NCBI GenBank assembly: GCA_016203305.1
Contig: JACQMY010000007.1
Location: 1-49,364 of the forward strand
DNA from: Candidatus Woesearchaeota archaeon
GTDB lineage: Archaea; Nanobdellota; Nanobdellia; Woesearchaeales; ARS49
DNA length: 49,364 nt
Direction of reading: 5' to 3'
In this document: piece by piece, positions 34,078 to 42,584 of the stretch
Layout of the letters: the number at the start of each line of letters is the position of its first letter
How positions within the stretch are numbered: the first letter of the stretch is position 1
Made by a program: the position numbers and the translations under genes
Notes under the pieces: generated by a model
Told to the model about the DNA's origin: nothing
Seen by the model: only the letters and a program-made list of their open reading frames with translations
Databases searched by the model: none

Positions 34078-34215
34078 ATGGTGTACGATTTCAGCAAGAG
34101 AGAATTGAAACCCAAGATGACTTGGGACGAGTTGAAGCACGAATTAAACCTTGCCAGGAAGGATCCCAAGTTCAGGAAAGCGATTCGTGAGTTTATCAAG
34201 TTGACAACCTCTTAA
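34078..34215 (+). CDS. 45-aa protein convergent to a PIN gene
   Basis: A small charged helical protein: M-T-W-D-E-L-K-H-E-L, R-K-D-P-K-F-R-K-A-I-R-E-F-I. TTTTATACC ends about 20-22 nt before the ATG, so it has its own leaderless promoter. Its 3' end overlaps the convergent PIN gene by 20 bp. It may be an unusual antitoxin for that PIN protein (inference from position). No family name is certain. Confidence 0.6.
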   Translation: MVYDFSKRELKPKMTWDELKHELNLARKDPKFRKAIREFIKLTTS

Positions 34216-34708
34216 GTATACTTTTTACGTGTTCATATTTTATTATCGGCGGAAGGCTAAGGCCTCTTTCTGCGTTGATGAACTGATAGGTGCGGAGCGC
34301 TTGATTTGACATAAGTGTTTTATGATCATCCGACACCACCAGGTCAAGTTTATTAAGTGTAGCACATGCTACAAGTAAGAAATCGTTTTTGAGATGGTCA
34401 ATGGCCTTTTTTCCCGTCAGTTTACTAAAATTGTGCGAGTACTCGGCTGCCAACTTTTCTACCTCTTCATTCACAAGAATTTCCCGCTCTTTTGTTATGG
34501 CATCATAAAGTTCAAGCAGGTTGATCCTCAAATTTTTCCTCCCTTGTTGTGTTATTATGCTTATCTTTTCAGGAGTGTCGCGCAGTTCTTTTCTCACGAT
34601 GGTGCAACCATAAACAACAACTCTGGTAACTAACGCTTTAAACTCCCCCTCTTCTTCCCTCTCCACAATCACGCCGTAAATGTTGGTATCAAGCAAAAGC
34701 CGCCTCAT
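34196..34708 (-). CDS. PIN-domain protein inserted in a surface operon
   Basis: The 170-residue protein has D7 (L-L-D-T-N-I), E41 (R-K-E-L), D near 122 (N-D-F-L-L-V-A-C-A) and D-D near 140 (V-S-D-D-H). It begins in an ATGA overlap with the surface gene upstream, so it could be expressed from that operon. It has no antitoxin on the same strand; the 45-aa frame converges on it. It is flanked by a duplicated piece of the surface gene, which indicates insertion. Confidence 0.75.
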   Translation of the reverse strand: MRRLLLDTNIYGVIVEREEEGEFKALVTRVVVYGCTIVRKELRDTPEKISIITQQGRKNLRINLLELYDAITKEREILVNEEVEKLAAEYSHNFSKLTGKKAIDHLKNDFLLVACATLNKLDLVVSDDHKTLMSNQALRTYQFINAERGLSLPPIIKYEHVKSILKRLST

Positions 34709-37700
34709 TTCTTCCCCTCAGACGGTTTTTCCTCTTTCTTTGCTTCTTCCTGCTGTTTTTCTTTCTTCTTGTCGAACTCCTTCTTGATCTCCTCCATCCG
34801 CTTGCAATAATTGCCAGGAGAAGACTTGAAGAAGTTCTTTGAACGCGCCATTCCAACTATGGAAGCAATTGCTTCCGCGACCATCGAGCCAACCCTGAAG
34901 CCAGCGCAAATGCCGAACGCCACATTTGTGCCAGGAATGGCGCACATCGGCATGCACGCCAATGACAATACAATAGTAACCGCTGCAACAGGATTGGCAG
35001 CAATTTCTGTAATCATGTTCATAACCTTATTAGCAAATGCCGCGAAAGGCAGTGTTGCAAAAAACTGTCCAACCACGTACTGGCACAAGTTATACTGGTA
35101 CATTTCCAAACAAAAACTTGCAGGATAACCCCTCTCCTTCACCTCATCATTCAAACAAACCGCCTTGTAACAATTCACCTGGCGCAACTTCTCAACATTA
35201 GAAACAATGCCAGGCAAGCACAAGCACAACGTGCTCAAAATCAAAGAATCCTTAACATTAGGAGCAAACGGCCCAAAGAACGTCTGAATAGCAGTACACC
35301 ACGGAAGCCCGCCACTAATCGCAGATACTCCCTTTTCAACCGTTGTCTGCTGCCGCGGGCCAGTTGCAGCAGCTGGCGTGGCAGACTGAGCAGCCGCGCC
35401 GGTGATGGCTGCTGTTATCGTTGAAGCCTGCACCTCACGGCTATTAAATGGAGCGGTCTCAATGCCAAGTGTTTCTCTATTGAGTATTGGATTTGGATTA
35501 GTCGGGGTTCCTCCTTCCGTTGCCCTTCCTGAACCGCCGCCTCCACCACCAGTACCGGCTGTGCCAGTTCCCGCAGCGCCCTCTGCTGGCGCTCCAGTCC
35601 CTCTCACCTCACCACCACAATTGATGAACGTGCAGACCATGTCCAAGAACCAAATGATGTTCTCATACACTGTATGCACTCCAGTATCAGCACCGCACAA
35701 CGCTGCCTTGATAGGAGTCATTCCAGCACCGGCACCAGCAGTAAACGGAGTTGTCAACAAAATCTCCTGAGTGGTGCCAATCGCTAATACAACAACGGTA
35801 TACGCAGTTACGAGAGAAGTAATAATAGTCTTAATCCTGCACAACAACTCGAAGTAGAACATTATCTGCCTTAACGTTCCCAGCCAGTCAGCATTCGCAA
35901 GCCCGTCATTCATGGCCTCTTGAATCAACCTGTCAACCTCCTTGTGCAAGTCCGCGCCAGGAACATTATAGAACTCCATCTTCACCTTGGCATCCAACAC
36001 TTGAGGATTAGGAGAAATAAAGCGCTTCTTCTCACCAACAGTCTTCTTACTAATTATGCTGACAGGACACGTGATGTTCAAAGAGTTCACGAAATAATCC
36101 TTCGCCTCCAGCTTCATCACGAGAATAGGATCACGACTGCCCTCGAACGTGTTTGTCATGTAAACATCATTCAACACCAAGTTCACGTCACCGCGACACT
36201 CAAGAGGATCAGAAGGCCCTTTGATGATCAAAGGAGCAATATCCTTCCGAGAAGTCTTCAAATGAACACGACAGCTCACGTACGGTGGAATCAAGGAAGC
36301 AGTCGCACGATTCAACAACTTAGGACTGCAAGAAACCTCAGGAGTCCAATACTTCGCTCTAGTCTCATTGTCCAAACCAAACACTTCACGCTCAGAAGAA
36401 ACATTTGCCTCGTTGCCAGCATCATCAACAAAAATAAAGTTGAAATTGGCAAAATACGGGCCGGAAAGCTCGATCTTCTGCTCGAACATGCACTCCTGCA
36501 CGTCCTCAGACGCGTTTTCCGGAGTCCCACAAGTGCCCCTTGTATTAGCAGAGCCGCCAATATCTGAAAAGTTCGCAAAACCCTCAGTGAAGTTCGCACT
36601 CTGCAAAGTATACTGAACGAAATTACCAGCCACAGCACCAGTTACATTCAACTTTTCCTCGCCCTTAATCACCCTGTAATTAGTAATCCTCGGCTGCGCA
36701 GGAGCAGTATTATCATAAACAATCGAAAAAGACTTTAAACCATCAGCAGGCACGGTATTATCCAAATCATCACTCGTGCCGGAAACAAGAGAAATCTCAT
36801 ACGTGCCTTCCGGAGTCTTATCAGGAGGCGATAACAGCCAGGAACAACGCCAGGTTTCCTCCAAAACACAAGACGAAGCAGGCACGTAGTTCGGCAAGCC
36901 CAAAGAACTCAAGTCAAGGAACGCCTGCCGACGATTCATGCCAATACCCGCGCCACCAGTACTATCCTTCTCGTCAAACTCAACAACAATAGTTGTCCCC
37001 TTGCCATACAACGGAACATTATCACGAGTTCTCTTAGGCAAAATACCCTTCACAACAGGAGCAACATTATCACTCTTGATCGAACACTCAAACTCCTGCT
37101 GCGCGCTATTCCCCAAGGCATCCTTCGCCTTCACGCCAACCTTACACTGAGCAGACTCAGCAAGAGGAACATCCTTCCAGACGTAAACATTCCCCTGCAC
37201 AGTATCAGGCGGAACAAAATCAGTAAACTTAGGACTAATAGCAGCAAGGTTGGCAAACACTTCCTTCTTGTTAACCCCAAGCTCGTCAGAAATACGAACG
37301 GAAACTGTAGCAATTAGCTCTTGGCCTTTACGAACATGAGTAACAGAAACACCCTTAGAACTAACAATAGCCGGCTGCTCAATAGAAGGAGGAGTCTTGT
37401 CAACAACAACCTTGAAACACTTCGAAGCCTTCTGGTTCAAAAAGTCAAACACGCCCAAACACAAACTACCAGACTCATTCAAAGAAACAGAAAATTGCCT
37501 ATCCTTACCACAACTGCTAGCCTGGCCAGAATCCTCAACAAGAACACCATTGTTCAAAGAAAGTTGCACCTTCTTAACACCACTACAACCCTTTGTCTTG
37601 CCAAACTCCAACCCATAATCCTCAACCTTGTAGCGGACAGAAACACTCCCCGTAGTCTGCAACGGAGAAGCATTAAACTCGGCAATCGCAGGAGGCAACG

Positions 37701-38082
37701 CATCAACAAACAAAGTCTTACTCTCCCGCTTCACAGCAACATCTTCATCATTCCTAAGCTCAACAGCAAAAGACAAAGGCTCAAACGCCTCAAAAGAAGG
37801 ATCCTCAAAAATGCACTTATACGTAGTAGAATTACCCATGCGCGAACAATTATCGAAAAACCCAAAATTCTCCTCATAATACAAACGCAACTGCTCCCTG
37901 CTAATGATGTCCTCGCCCGGAATCTTAGCCTGAGCTTCAACAACCAAAGTGTCACGACCACGGGCAGAACCAGAAACACGATCCTTGCCAGAAATGGAAA
38001 CACTCAGTTCTTGTGCGAATGCCACTGGCATCATGCATAACAAGAACGCCATCACGACTGAAACCAACTGAAGCTTTCTCAT
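34705..38082 (-). CDS. Giant exported Ig-like and Cys-rich surface protein (1125 aa)
   Basis: It has a signal peptide of about 23 residues (V-A-F-A-Q). Several Ig-like modules follow (about 30-560; repeated D-x-x-P-P and F-V-D pattern), then a central Cys-containing region. A hydrophobic stretch (about 760-800), a Gly/Ala/Thr-rich linker (about 835-920) and a C-terminal Cys-rich region with C-L-C-L-P and more hydrophobic segments follow, ending in a charged coil Y-C-K-R-M-E-E-I. The C-terminal plan parallels the 1575-aa protein at 11024. Its start overlaps the upstream gene in ATGA, so the ATG six codons earlier was rejected. Confidence 0.78.
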   Translation of the reverse strand: MRKLQLVSVVMAFLLCMMPVAFAQELSVSISGKDRVSGSARGRDTLVVEAQAKIPGEDIISREQLRLYYEENFGFFDNCSRMGNSTTYKCIFEDPSFEAFEPLSFAVELRNDEDVAVKRESKTLFVDALPPAIAEFNASPLQTTGSVSVRYKVEDYGLEFGKTKGCSGVKKVQLSLNNGVLVEDSGQASSCGKDRQFSVSLNESGSLCLGVFDFLNQKASKCFKVVVDKTPPSIEQPAIVSSKGVSVTHVRKGQELIATVSVRISDELGVNKKEVFANLAAISPKFTDFVPPDTVQGNVYVWKDVPLAESAQCKVGVKAKDALGNSAQQEFECSIKSDNVAPVVKGILPKRTRDNVPLYGKGTTIVVEFDEKDSTGGAGIGMNRRQAFLDLSSLGLPNYVPASSCVLEETWRCSWLLSPPDKTPEGTYEISLVSGTSDDLDNTVPADGLKSFSIVYDNTAPAQPRITNYRVIKGEEKLNVTGAVAGNFVQYTLQSANFTEGFANFSDIGGSANTRGTCGTPENASEDVQECMFEQKIELSGPYFANFNFIFVDDAGNEANVSSEREVFGLDNETRAKYWTPEVSCSPKLLNRATASLIPPYVSCRVHLKTSRKDIAPLIIKGPSDPLECRGDVNLVLNDVYMTNTFEGSRDPILVMKLEAKDYFVNSLNITCPVSIISKKTVGEKKRFISPNPQVLDAKVKMEFYNVPGADLHKEVDRLIQEAMNDGLANADWLGTLRQIMFYFELLCRIKTIITSLVTAYTVVVLAIGTTQEILLTTPFTAGAGAGMTPIKAALCGADTGVHTVYENIIWFLDMVCTFINCGGEVRGTGAPAEGAAGTGTAGTGGGGGGSGRATEGGTPTNPNPILNRETLGIETAPFNSREVQASTITAAITGAAAQSATPAAATGPRQQTTVEKGVSAISGGLPWCTAIQTFFGPFAPNVKDSLILSTLCLCLPGIVSNVEKLRQVNCYKAVCLNDEVKERGYPASFCLEMYQYNLCQYVVGQFFATLPFAAFANKVMNMITEIAANPVAAVTIVLSLACMPMCAIPGTNVAFGICAGFRVGSMVAEAIASIVGMARSKNFFKSSPGNYCKRMEEIKKEFDKKKEKQQEEAKKEEKPSEGKK

Positions 38083-40223
38083 TTCACAACCACCGGCCAA
38101 ACCAACACAGGATTACTCTCGACATACGTTTGCGGCAGCTCAAGCGCGCCCATGTCCTCAACAGTACGCTCCTTCTCCTCCAACTTGTCAATAGCCATAA
38201 CAAATTGGCGGAACTCAATCAAGCGAGCACCCTCCAACATCTCGCGCGTCAAAGTAAACTCAAACTCCTGCAAGCCATACGGGAACGGAGAAGTCTCGTT
38301 GAAAACAACCGGCTTCTCAGGAATCATCTGGCACTTCTCCTTGCTGCTAAACACCTTTTTGATGGTAAAACACCTCTCGTAAGGCGGAATCTTGATCTTC
38401 TCCCGCAACAAGCTCGTTATCTGCACCTTATACTTGCCAGGAACAATCCTCAGCTCAGCCTGCTGCGCACCCTTTATGTCAGCAACAGCGAAGAACGGCT
38501 CATCACGCTCACCACCAACCTGCGTCATCATGACAATCGTCTGCTGCGGGCCACGAGGACGCACCAGTCCAGTAGCCTCCTCAAACTTCCACACGCCAAG
38601 CTTGCCTTCCTTTACAATCAAATAATTCTTCACAGAAGCATTAACAGTCCGAACAGGATCCATGATGATCTGCAAGTTCTGAACATCCTCGTCAAAAGTA
38701 TCCAAGTTCCTATACAAAGTATCAAAACCAGGCTTGCTAACCTGCAACCTGCCACCAATGCACCTTGGGAATTTGGAAACAAAAGTACCATTCATCGTCT
38801 GACCCACATTGCACACATTATCCCCACATAGATATGAAATCGCCACGCCATCCAACGGGCGCTTCTTATCCGCATTCAAAACAGACAACACAACATCACC
38901 ACTCGTCCTCTGATCAGGATTACAGAAAATACTCGGCGCAGACTCCAAAGCAGCAGGAGGCAACAACTGTGAATCAGACTTAAAGCGAGCGCTATTCCTC
39001 ATGTTCTGCTCCAACATAATCCTGAAAGTATAACCATCCCCGCCAAACGCGAACGGGTCACGAATCTCAAACATCACAGGATAGCTCACGTCATACGCAA
39101 ACTCATAACGATTCATGCTCATAGGCAGCATACGCATGCTACTAAAACTATCAGCAGAACACAACTGGCCATTACAGTTAAGGTCAAAATAAGGCTCCCA
39201 CCAGTCAAGATAAGCAAACCTCGTCTCCAAGCCAGGAAAAGTATCATTCAACGGAATCAAAAATTGCCTGTTGTACAGATTCTCAAAAAGCTCAGGATCA
39301 CGAGCATCATCAGGAGCGCGAATGTACTCATAATTCCGCGTGCCAAATACCTGAATCATCGGGATGTACGCAGCAAGCAAACCACGCAACTTCAAGGAAA
39401 CATCGTATTTAATCCAAAACTTACCAGGACCAGGAGGGCCGAACTCAAGACCACGATAAGGAGGAAGCTGCCTAGAATCAAGACCACTAAAAGTACCAAT
39501 TATAATGTTCGTCGCCTGCTCAAGAATACCATCCTGCAATTCCACATTCGTAATGTTCGTCGCCAAATCATACATCTCCTTCAAATTAATGCCCGCATCA
39601 ACAGCATACTCATCAACAGTAAAAGACTGGTCTTCACACAACACTTGCAAAGGATACTTGGCGAAAAAAATCACATCGCCCTCACCAACAGTCACAGTTA
39701 CCTTCGGCTGCTCCTGAGCCCTAACATCACAACCCTGAAACTCAGTCAACGTGCCCAAACAGTCCAACAAGTTCTTCTGCACGTAGTCCTCCAATTGCGC
39801 CTCAATGCTATTCGCGCCCTCACTCTTCGTCAAAGGAGGCCTTTTAGAAGCAAACTCACAATCCTGCATGCACCGATTCTTACTCTTCATAAACCACCAG
39901 TACGCAACATTCAACTTCCCATCAGGAGCAAGCTGCACTGCCTCACCCTCAGTAGTAGAAAAATAATTCGCCTTCAACCGCTCCCAATCTATATATCCCC
40001 CGCTGTCACCAACCCTGCGCAAACCATCCATGCCCAAACGATCCATACACGTCTGCACCATTTCACGAATCGGCTGGACCTTCTCAGGCAGCTCTGTCAA
40101 CCTGGGTTTTGCAAGCTCCAACTCCGCCTCCTCAACCCTTCCAGTCATGTACAAAGCAGCACCGACAATGAACAATAGAACGATTCCTATAATTATGAAT
40201 ATAGTCACCTGCCCCTTTTTCAT
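38079..40223 (-). CDS. Pilin-like anchored exported protein, third paralogue
   Basis: The 714-residue protein begins K-K-G-Q-V-T-I-F-I-I-I-G-I-V-L-L and shares the C-M-D-R-L-G-M-D-G...S-G-G-Y-I block near residues 58-80 and C-L-G-T-L near 165 with the proteins at 15753 and 18915. The rest is a beta-rich extracellular region with about ten more cysteines. TTTATAAA ends about 23 nt before the ATG. It leads the operon 714-1125-(PIN)-924-304. Confidence 0.8.
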   Translation of the reverse strand: MKKGQVTIFIIIGIVLLFIVGAALYMTGRVEEAELELAKPRLTELPEKVQPIREMVQTCMDRLGMDGLRRVGDSGGYIDWERLKANYFSTTEGEAVQLAPDGKLNVAYWWFMKSKNRCMQDCEFASKRPPLTKSEGANSIEAQLEDYVQKNLLDCLGTLTEFQGCDVRAQEQPKVTVTVGEGDVIFFAKYPLQVLCEDQSFTVDEYAVDAGINLKEMYDLATNITNVELQDGILEQATNIIIGTFSGLDSRQLPPYRGLEFGPPGPGKFWIKYDVSLKLRGLLAAYIPMIQVFGTRNYEYIRAPDDARDPELFENLYNRQFLIPLNDTFPGLETRFAYLDWWEPYFDLNCNGQLCSADSFSSMRMLPMSMNRYEFAYDVSYPVMFEIRDPFAFGGDGYTFRIMLEQNMRNSARFKSDSQLLPPAALESAPSIFCNPDQRTSGDVVLSVLNADKKRPLDGVAISYLCGDNVCNVGQTMNGTFVSKFPRCIGGRLQVSKPGFDTLYRNLDTFDEDVQNLQIIMDPVRTVNASVKNYLIVKEGKLGVWKFEEATGLVRPRGPQQTIVMMTQVGGERDEPFFAVADIKGAQQAELRIVPGKYKVQITSLLREKIKIPPYERCFTIKKVFSSKEKCQMIPEKPVVFNETSPFPYGLQEFEFTLTREMLEGARLIEFRQFVMAIDKLEEKERTVEDMGALELPQTYVESNPVLVWPVVVK

Positions 40224-40306
40224 TAACGCAAATACAGAAGACGCTATTTATAAAGGTTGCGAAGAAAATGCGTGCACTCTAATCCGTTACACGCATTTTC
40301 TTGACG

Positions 40307-40606
40307 TCAATGTAACTTATCAATGAACTTTTTCTTAACGAGTTCCTTTTTCGCGGAGGATAGCTTGAATAACTCCTTTGATACCATTTTCTCACTGATT
40401 GTGAAAATGTAGTTCAACTTTATCACACTTGGCTTAACTGCGCCCTCCTCTTTTGTCAATTGAATGCCGTCCATCTCAGTATTGCTTGTGATGCCAGCAA
40501 CGACAACGTTTCCATACTCCTCAAAAAGCACCAGTGCAGGACGTATTTTCACCTCAAACGTATCGGTAAACTGCACTTTGGCAAGAACGACATCACCGAG
40601 CTTCAT
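40307..40606 (-). CDS. MazF/PemK-like RNase toxin
   Basis: The 99-residue protein has K-L-G-D-V-V-L-A-K-V and K-I-R-P-A-L-V-L near residue 20, then V-V-V-A-G-I-T-S-N and S-V-I-K-L, the usual strand order of the MazF fold. MazF toxins cleave mRNA. It overlaps the upstream antitoxin by 14 bp. It seems intact in length. Confidence 0.8.
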   Translation of the reverse strand: MKLGDVVLAKVQFTDTFEVKIRPALVLFEEYGNVVVAGITSNTEMDGIQLTKEEGAVKPSVIKLNYIFTISEKMVSKELFKLSSAKKELVKKKFIDKLH

Positions 40607-40823
40607 TCCATGCCTCGTCCTCTTTGTTATCCCACAATTCCTTCATCTTCTGCTGCTGAATCTTGTGCAAAAACTCATCATACTGATTTTTCTTTCTCGC
40701 ATCAAGAAACATCTTAGTCATCCGTTCCAGTAACTCGTTATACGTCTGCCGCGGGTATTCCTTGGCTTTTTGCAATAACTGCACGACATCCTTCTTCACT
40801 TGAATAGTTGTTGCCGTTGCCAT
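40593..40823 (-). CDS. Antitoxin of the MazF-like toxin
   Basis: The 76-residue protein has an RHH-like start (T-T-I-Q-V-K-K-D-V-V-Q-L-L) and a Lys/Glu-rich helical tail. It lies upstream of and overlaps the MazF-like gene by 14 bp. A TATATA lies about 27 nt before the ATG. The pairing of an RHH-type antitoxin with MazF is common in archaea. Confidence 0.72.
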   Translation of the reverse strand: MATATTIQVKKDVVQLLQKAKEYPRQTYNELLERMTKMFLDARKKNQYDEFLHKIQQQKMKELWDNKEDEAWNEAR

Positions 40824-40871
40824 AGTTGATTATGCATTTGTTATAATTAGTATATAATTGTTCTGCCTTTT

Positions 40872-41264
40872 TTACCATTTCTCAAGCTTTAATCCCGGAA
40901 CTCTGCTGAAGTGTTTGACGTTTCTTGTGACAATTGTTGCGCTGTTCGCGATGCAAATCCCTGAAACTAGCTCGTCAAAGATTCCTATCCGTTCACCTTT
41001 TTCCTGCAACAGTGCGATGATTTCAACTGCATGATGCATCGCCTCGCTATCGTATGTCAAGGTATCCAGAGAATTAAGCAAGCGTTGCGTCTTCTCGATA
41101 TTTCTCGGATGGTTTGTTAATCGAGCGCCAAAGAGCACCTCGTGCGCATTGAAAATGGTTGTTGTTACCTTTTCATCACTCGTCAGAAGTTCTCTCAACT
41201 TTGAAGGAATATCAGGATCTTTTCGCAAGAGCGCAATAAGAAAATCACTGTCCAGAACTTTCAT
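40872..41264 (-). CDS. vapC: VapC-type PIN-domain toxin
   Basis: The 130-residue protein begins M-K-V-L-D-S-D-F-L-I, with E near 40 (N-A-H-E-V), D near 96 (I-F-D-E-L-V-S) and the ending T-R-N-V-K-H-F-S-R-V-P-G-L. This archaeal VapC subgroup often has Asn at the fourth position, as here. The start at 41264 is preferred over one seven codons upstream because the PIN core begins directly. It overlaps vapB by 20 bp. Confidence 0.85.
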   Translation of the reverse strand: MKVLDSDFLIALLRKDPDIPSKLRELLTSDEKVTTTIFNAHEVLFGARLTNHPRNIEKTQRLLNSLDTLTYDSEAMHHAVEIIALLQEKGERIGIFDELVSGICIANSATIVTRNVKHFSRVPGLKLEKW

Positions 41265-41490
41265 GCCGGCGGAAACTCTCCTCAAACTCGCGTCTGAACT
41301 TTTTCAATCCTTCATGCACTTTCTTCTCTTCTGCTTTACTTACTTCCCATGCCCCATAGAATTCCTGCAGGTCTGGGCGCTTATCCTTGAGCAGACGAGC
41401 GAAAAGGTCGCTGAAACTTTCACTCTTCTGTTTTACCTTCAACAAATTCGTAAACACTCCTTTCTTAATAGTTATCGTTTTGAATGTCAC
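41245..41490 (-). CDS. vapB: VapB-type antitoxin with GTG start
   Basis: The 81-residue protein begins V-T-F-K-T-I-T-I-K-K, then S-E-S-F-S-D-L-F-A-R-L-L, the common archaeal VapB (DUF217-like) N-terminus, and has a long charged tail. TTTTAAATA ends about 22 nt before the GTG at 41490, which decides the start against two upstream ATGs. It shares its TATA box with the divergent pseudogene at 41545. Confidence 0.82.
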   Translation of the reverse strand: MTFKTITIKKGVFTNLLKVKQKSESFSDLFARLLKDKRPDLQEFYGAWEVSKAEEKKVHEGLKKFRREFEESFRRHESSGQ

Positions 41491-41510
41491 GATTATGTTT
41501 AAACTGAACA

Positions 41511-41521
41511 TATATTTAAAA
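41511..41521. promoter_or_regulatory. Bidirectional TATA box
   Basis: TATATTTAAAA reads as a TATA box on both strands. It lies about 23 nt before the ATG at 41545 on the plus strand and about 22 nt before the GTG at 41490 on the minus strand. Only one of the two genes can be transcribed at a time from a single bound TBP (inference). Confidence 0.65.
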
Positions 41522-41544
41522 CTTTTGCACAATAAGAGTTCGTC

Positions 41545-41844
41545 ATGCGTGAATATGGCTATATGGCTATAATCGCGATCCAACCATTTTGAACAAAAGA
41601 AACTGGGAGCTCGTGCGGCGCGTACCGCAAGAGTGTTGAGATTATCGTCGATGCACTTCGCAATGTGTAGACTGTTGAACAGTTTCTTGAGGGGATTGAT
41701 TCCCAAGGAGAAGCGTTAGACGGAATACTTACAGAAGTTGACGAACGGTACCGTTGCCATGCGGACGAGCGCATCCGCATCGCGATACGACTTGCCATTC
41801 ATGAACTCACATCTTTAAACATCGGAATTCCACCAGTCTTATGA
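41545..41844 (+). pseudogene. 99-codon gene interrupted by two in-frame stops
   Basis: From the ATG at 41545 the frame reads protein-like to TGA at 41842, for example S-V-E-I-I-V-D-A-L-R-N-V and A-D-E-R-I-R-I-A-I-R-L-A-I-H-E-L. It contains TGA at 41590 (codon 16) and TAG at 41668 (codon 42). The promoter is in the right place. Its last codons run into the palindromic element, so the original 3' end may be lost. The family is not recognised. Recoding is possible but decay is more likely. Confidence 0.55.
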
Positions 41845-41990
41845 CTGGTGGTTTGCTCAGTCGCAAACCACAATAGGGCGGAATTCCGAGTGTGCTCAAA
41901 AACCACCGCTATTTGTCATTTCTCGCCTATAGAGACCGTCATGCCACAGGTCTTGAGCGAGCGAAGCGAGCGATGACCGGTGGTTTTTGA
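41823..41990. mobile_element. Palindromic IS605/PATE-like element without transposase
   Basis: Part 1: CGGAATTCC (41823-41831) and GGAATTCCG (41880-41888) enclose two hairpins, CCACCAGTC-TTAT-GACTGGTGG (41830-41851) and TGGTTTGC-TCAGTC-GCAAACCA (41849-41870). Part 2: TCAAAAACCACCG (41896-41908) pairs with CGGTGGTTTTTGA (41978-41990) and encloses GACC/GGTC and GCGAGCGAAGCGAGCG repeats. Such hairpins resemble the ends of IS200/IS605 elements. No tnpA or tnpB is present. A structured RNA is the alternative. Confidence 0.6.
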
Positions 41991-42036
41991 CATACTCCTC
42001 CTGCTCCTTGCCGAGCATGCCAAAAGAGGTAACTCG

Positions 42037-42546
42037 TTAACGATATGCGCACAGACTCTTGCTTGTTGCGCGCCAATAAGAAGAAGCGATGCCTTTTTCT
42101 AACTCTCCAGCAATCCTTCGCTGGTTTCCAGGCACGATGTTGAAGCGCGCAACTTGGACTCGAGCAACATCGCCTGTCAACTGAATAAGTTTATCGCGCA
42201 AATCTTCATCAACAGTTCTTCTGCCAACACTCTCTACCATGTTATCCACAAGCAAGGGGCGCAAGTATCCCAGCGCCTTTGTCATCGCTGCCAAGTCATC
42301 ATGGTATTCCAGTTCCGGCAGATCCCCTTCGGCAAACACGTCCAGTGTGTTGTTCTTCAGATGTAATCCCAAGGCATACTTTATCTTGCGAATAACCTGG
42401 TGCACCCAGGGAATATCTCCCATGCCGATCACGGGTGGTTGCGCAAGACGCATGAGTTGGTACTCCGTTCCAGAAATATCAATTACGAGATTATACCCCG
42501 CGGGCAATACATCTTGTGCAATCACTATCGCGCGAAGTCCACTCAT
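42037..42546 (-). CDS. Unknown 169-aa protein
   Basis: A soluble mixed alpha/beta protein: a beta-rich start (Y-N-L-V-I-D-I-S-G-T-E-Y-Q-L), a helical middle, and a basic C-terminus (N-Q-R-R-I-A-G-E-L-E-K-G-I). No motif was recognised. TTTATAAA lies about 23 nt before the ATG at 42546, so it has its own leaderless promoter and is not cotranscribed from the GGDEF gene 38 bp upstream. Confidence 0.7.
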   Translation of the reverse strand: MSGLRAIVIAQDVLPAGYNLVIDISGTEYQLMRLAQPPVIGMGDIPWVHQVIRKIKYALGLHLKNNTLDVFAEGDLPELEYHDDLAAMTKALGYLRPLLVDNMVESVGRRTVDEDLRDKLIQLTGDVARVQVARFNIVPGNQRRIAGELEKGIASSYWRATSKSLCAYR

Positions 42547-42584
42547 GCGATTCCCTTTATCTATTTAGATTTATAAATCTTTCG

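Noticed and set aside
39264-40178. 304-codon plus-strand frame opposite the 714-aa gene
   Set aside because: Its composition is skewed like the other shadows, with no start signal and no motif. The minus-strand gene has a signal peptide and promoter.
41545-41844. Pyrrolysine or selenocysteine recoding
   Set aside because: Two different stop codons occur within 26 codons, no downstream recoding element was recognised, and the frame ends in a transposon-like palindrome. A pseudogene is simpler.
42037-42546. Distant homology between this protein and the 203-aa protein at 25815
   Set aside because: A few similar patterns (beta start, helical middle) were noted, but no stretch aligns convincingly by eye.
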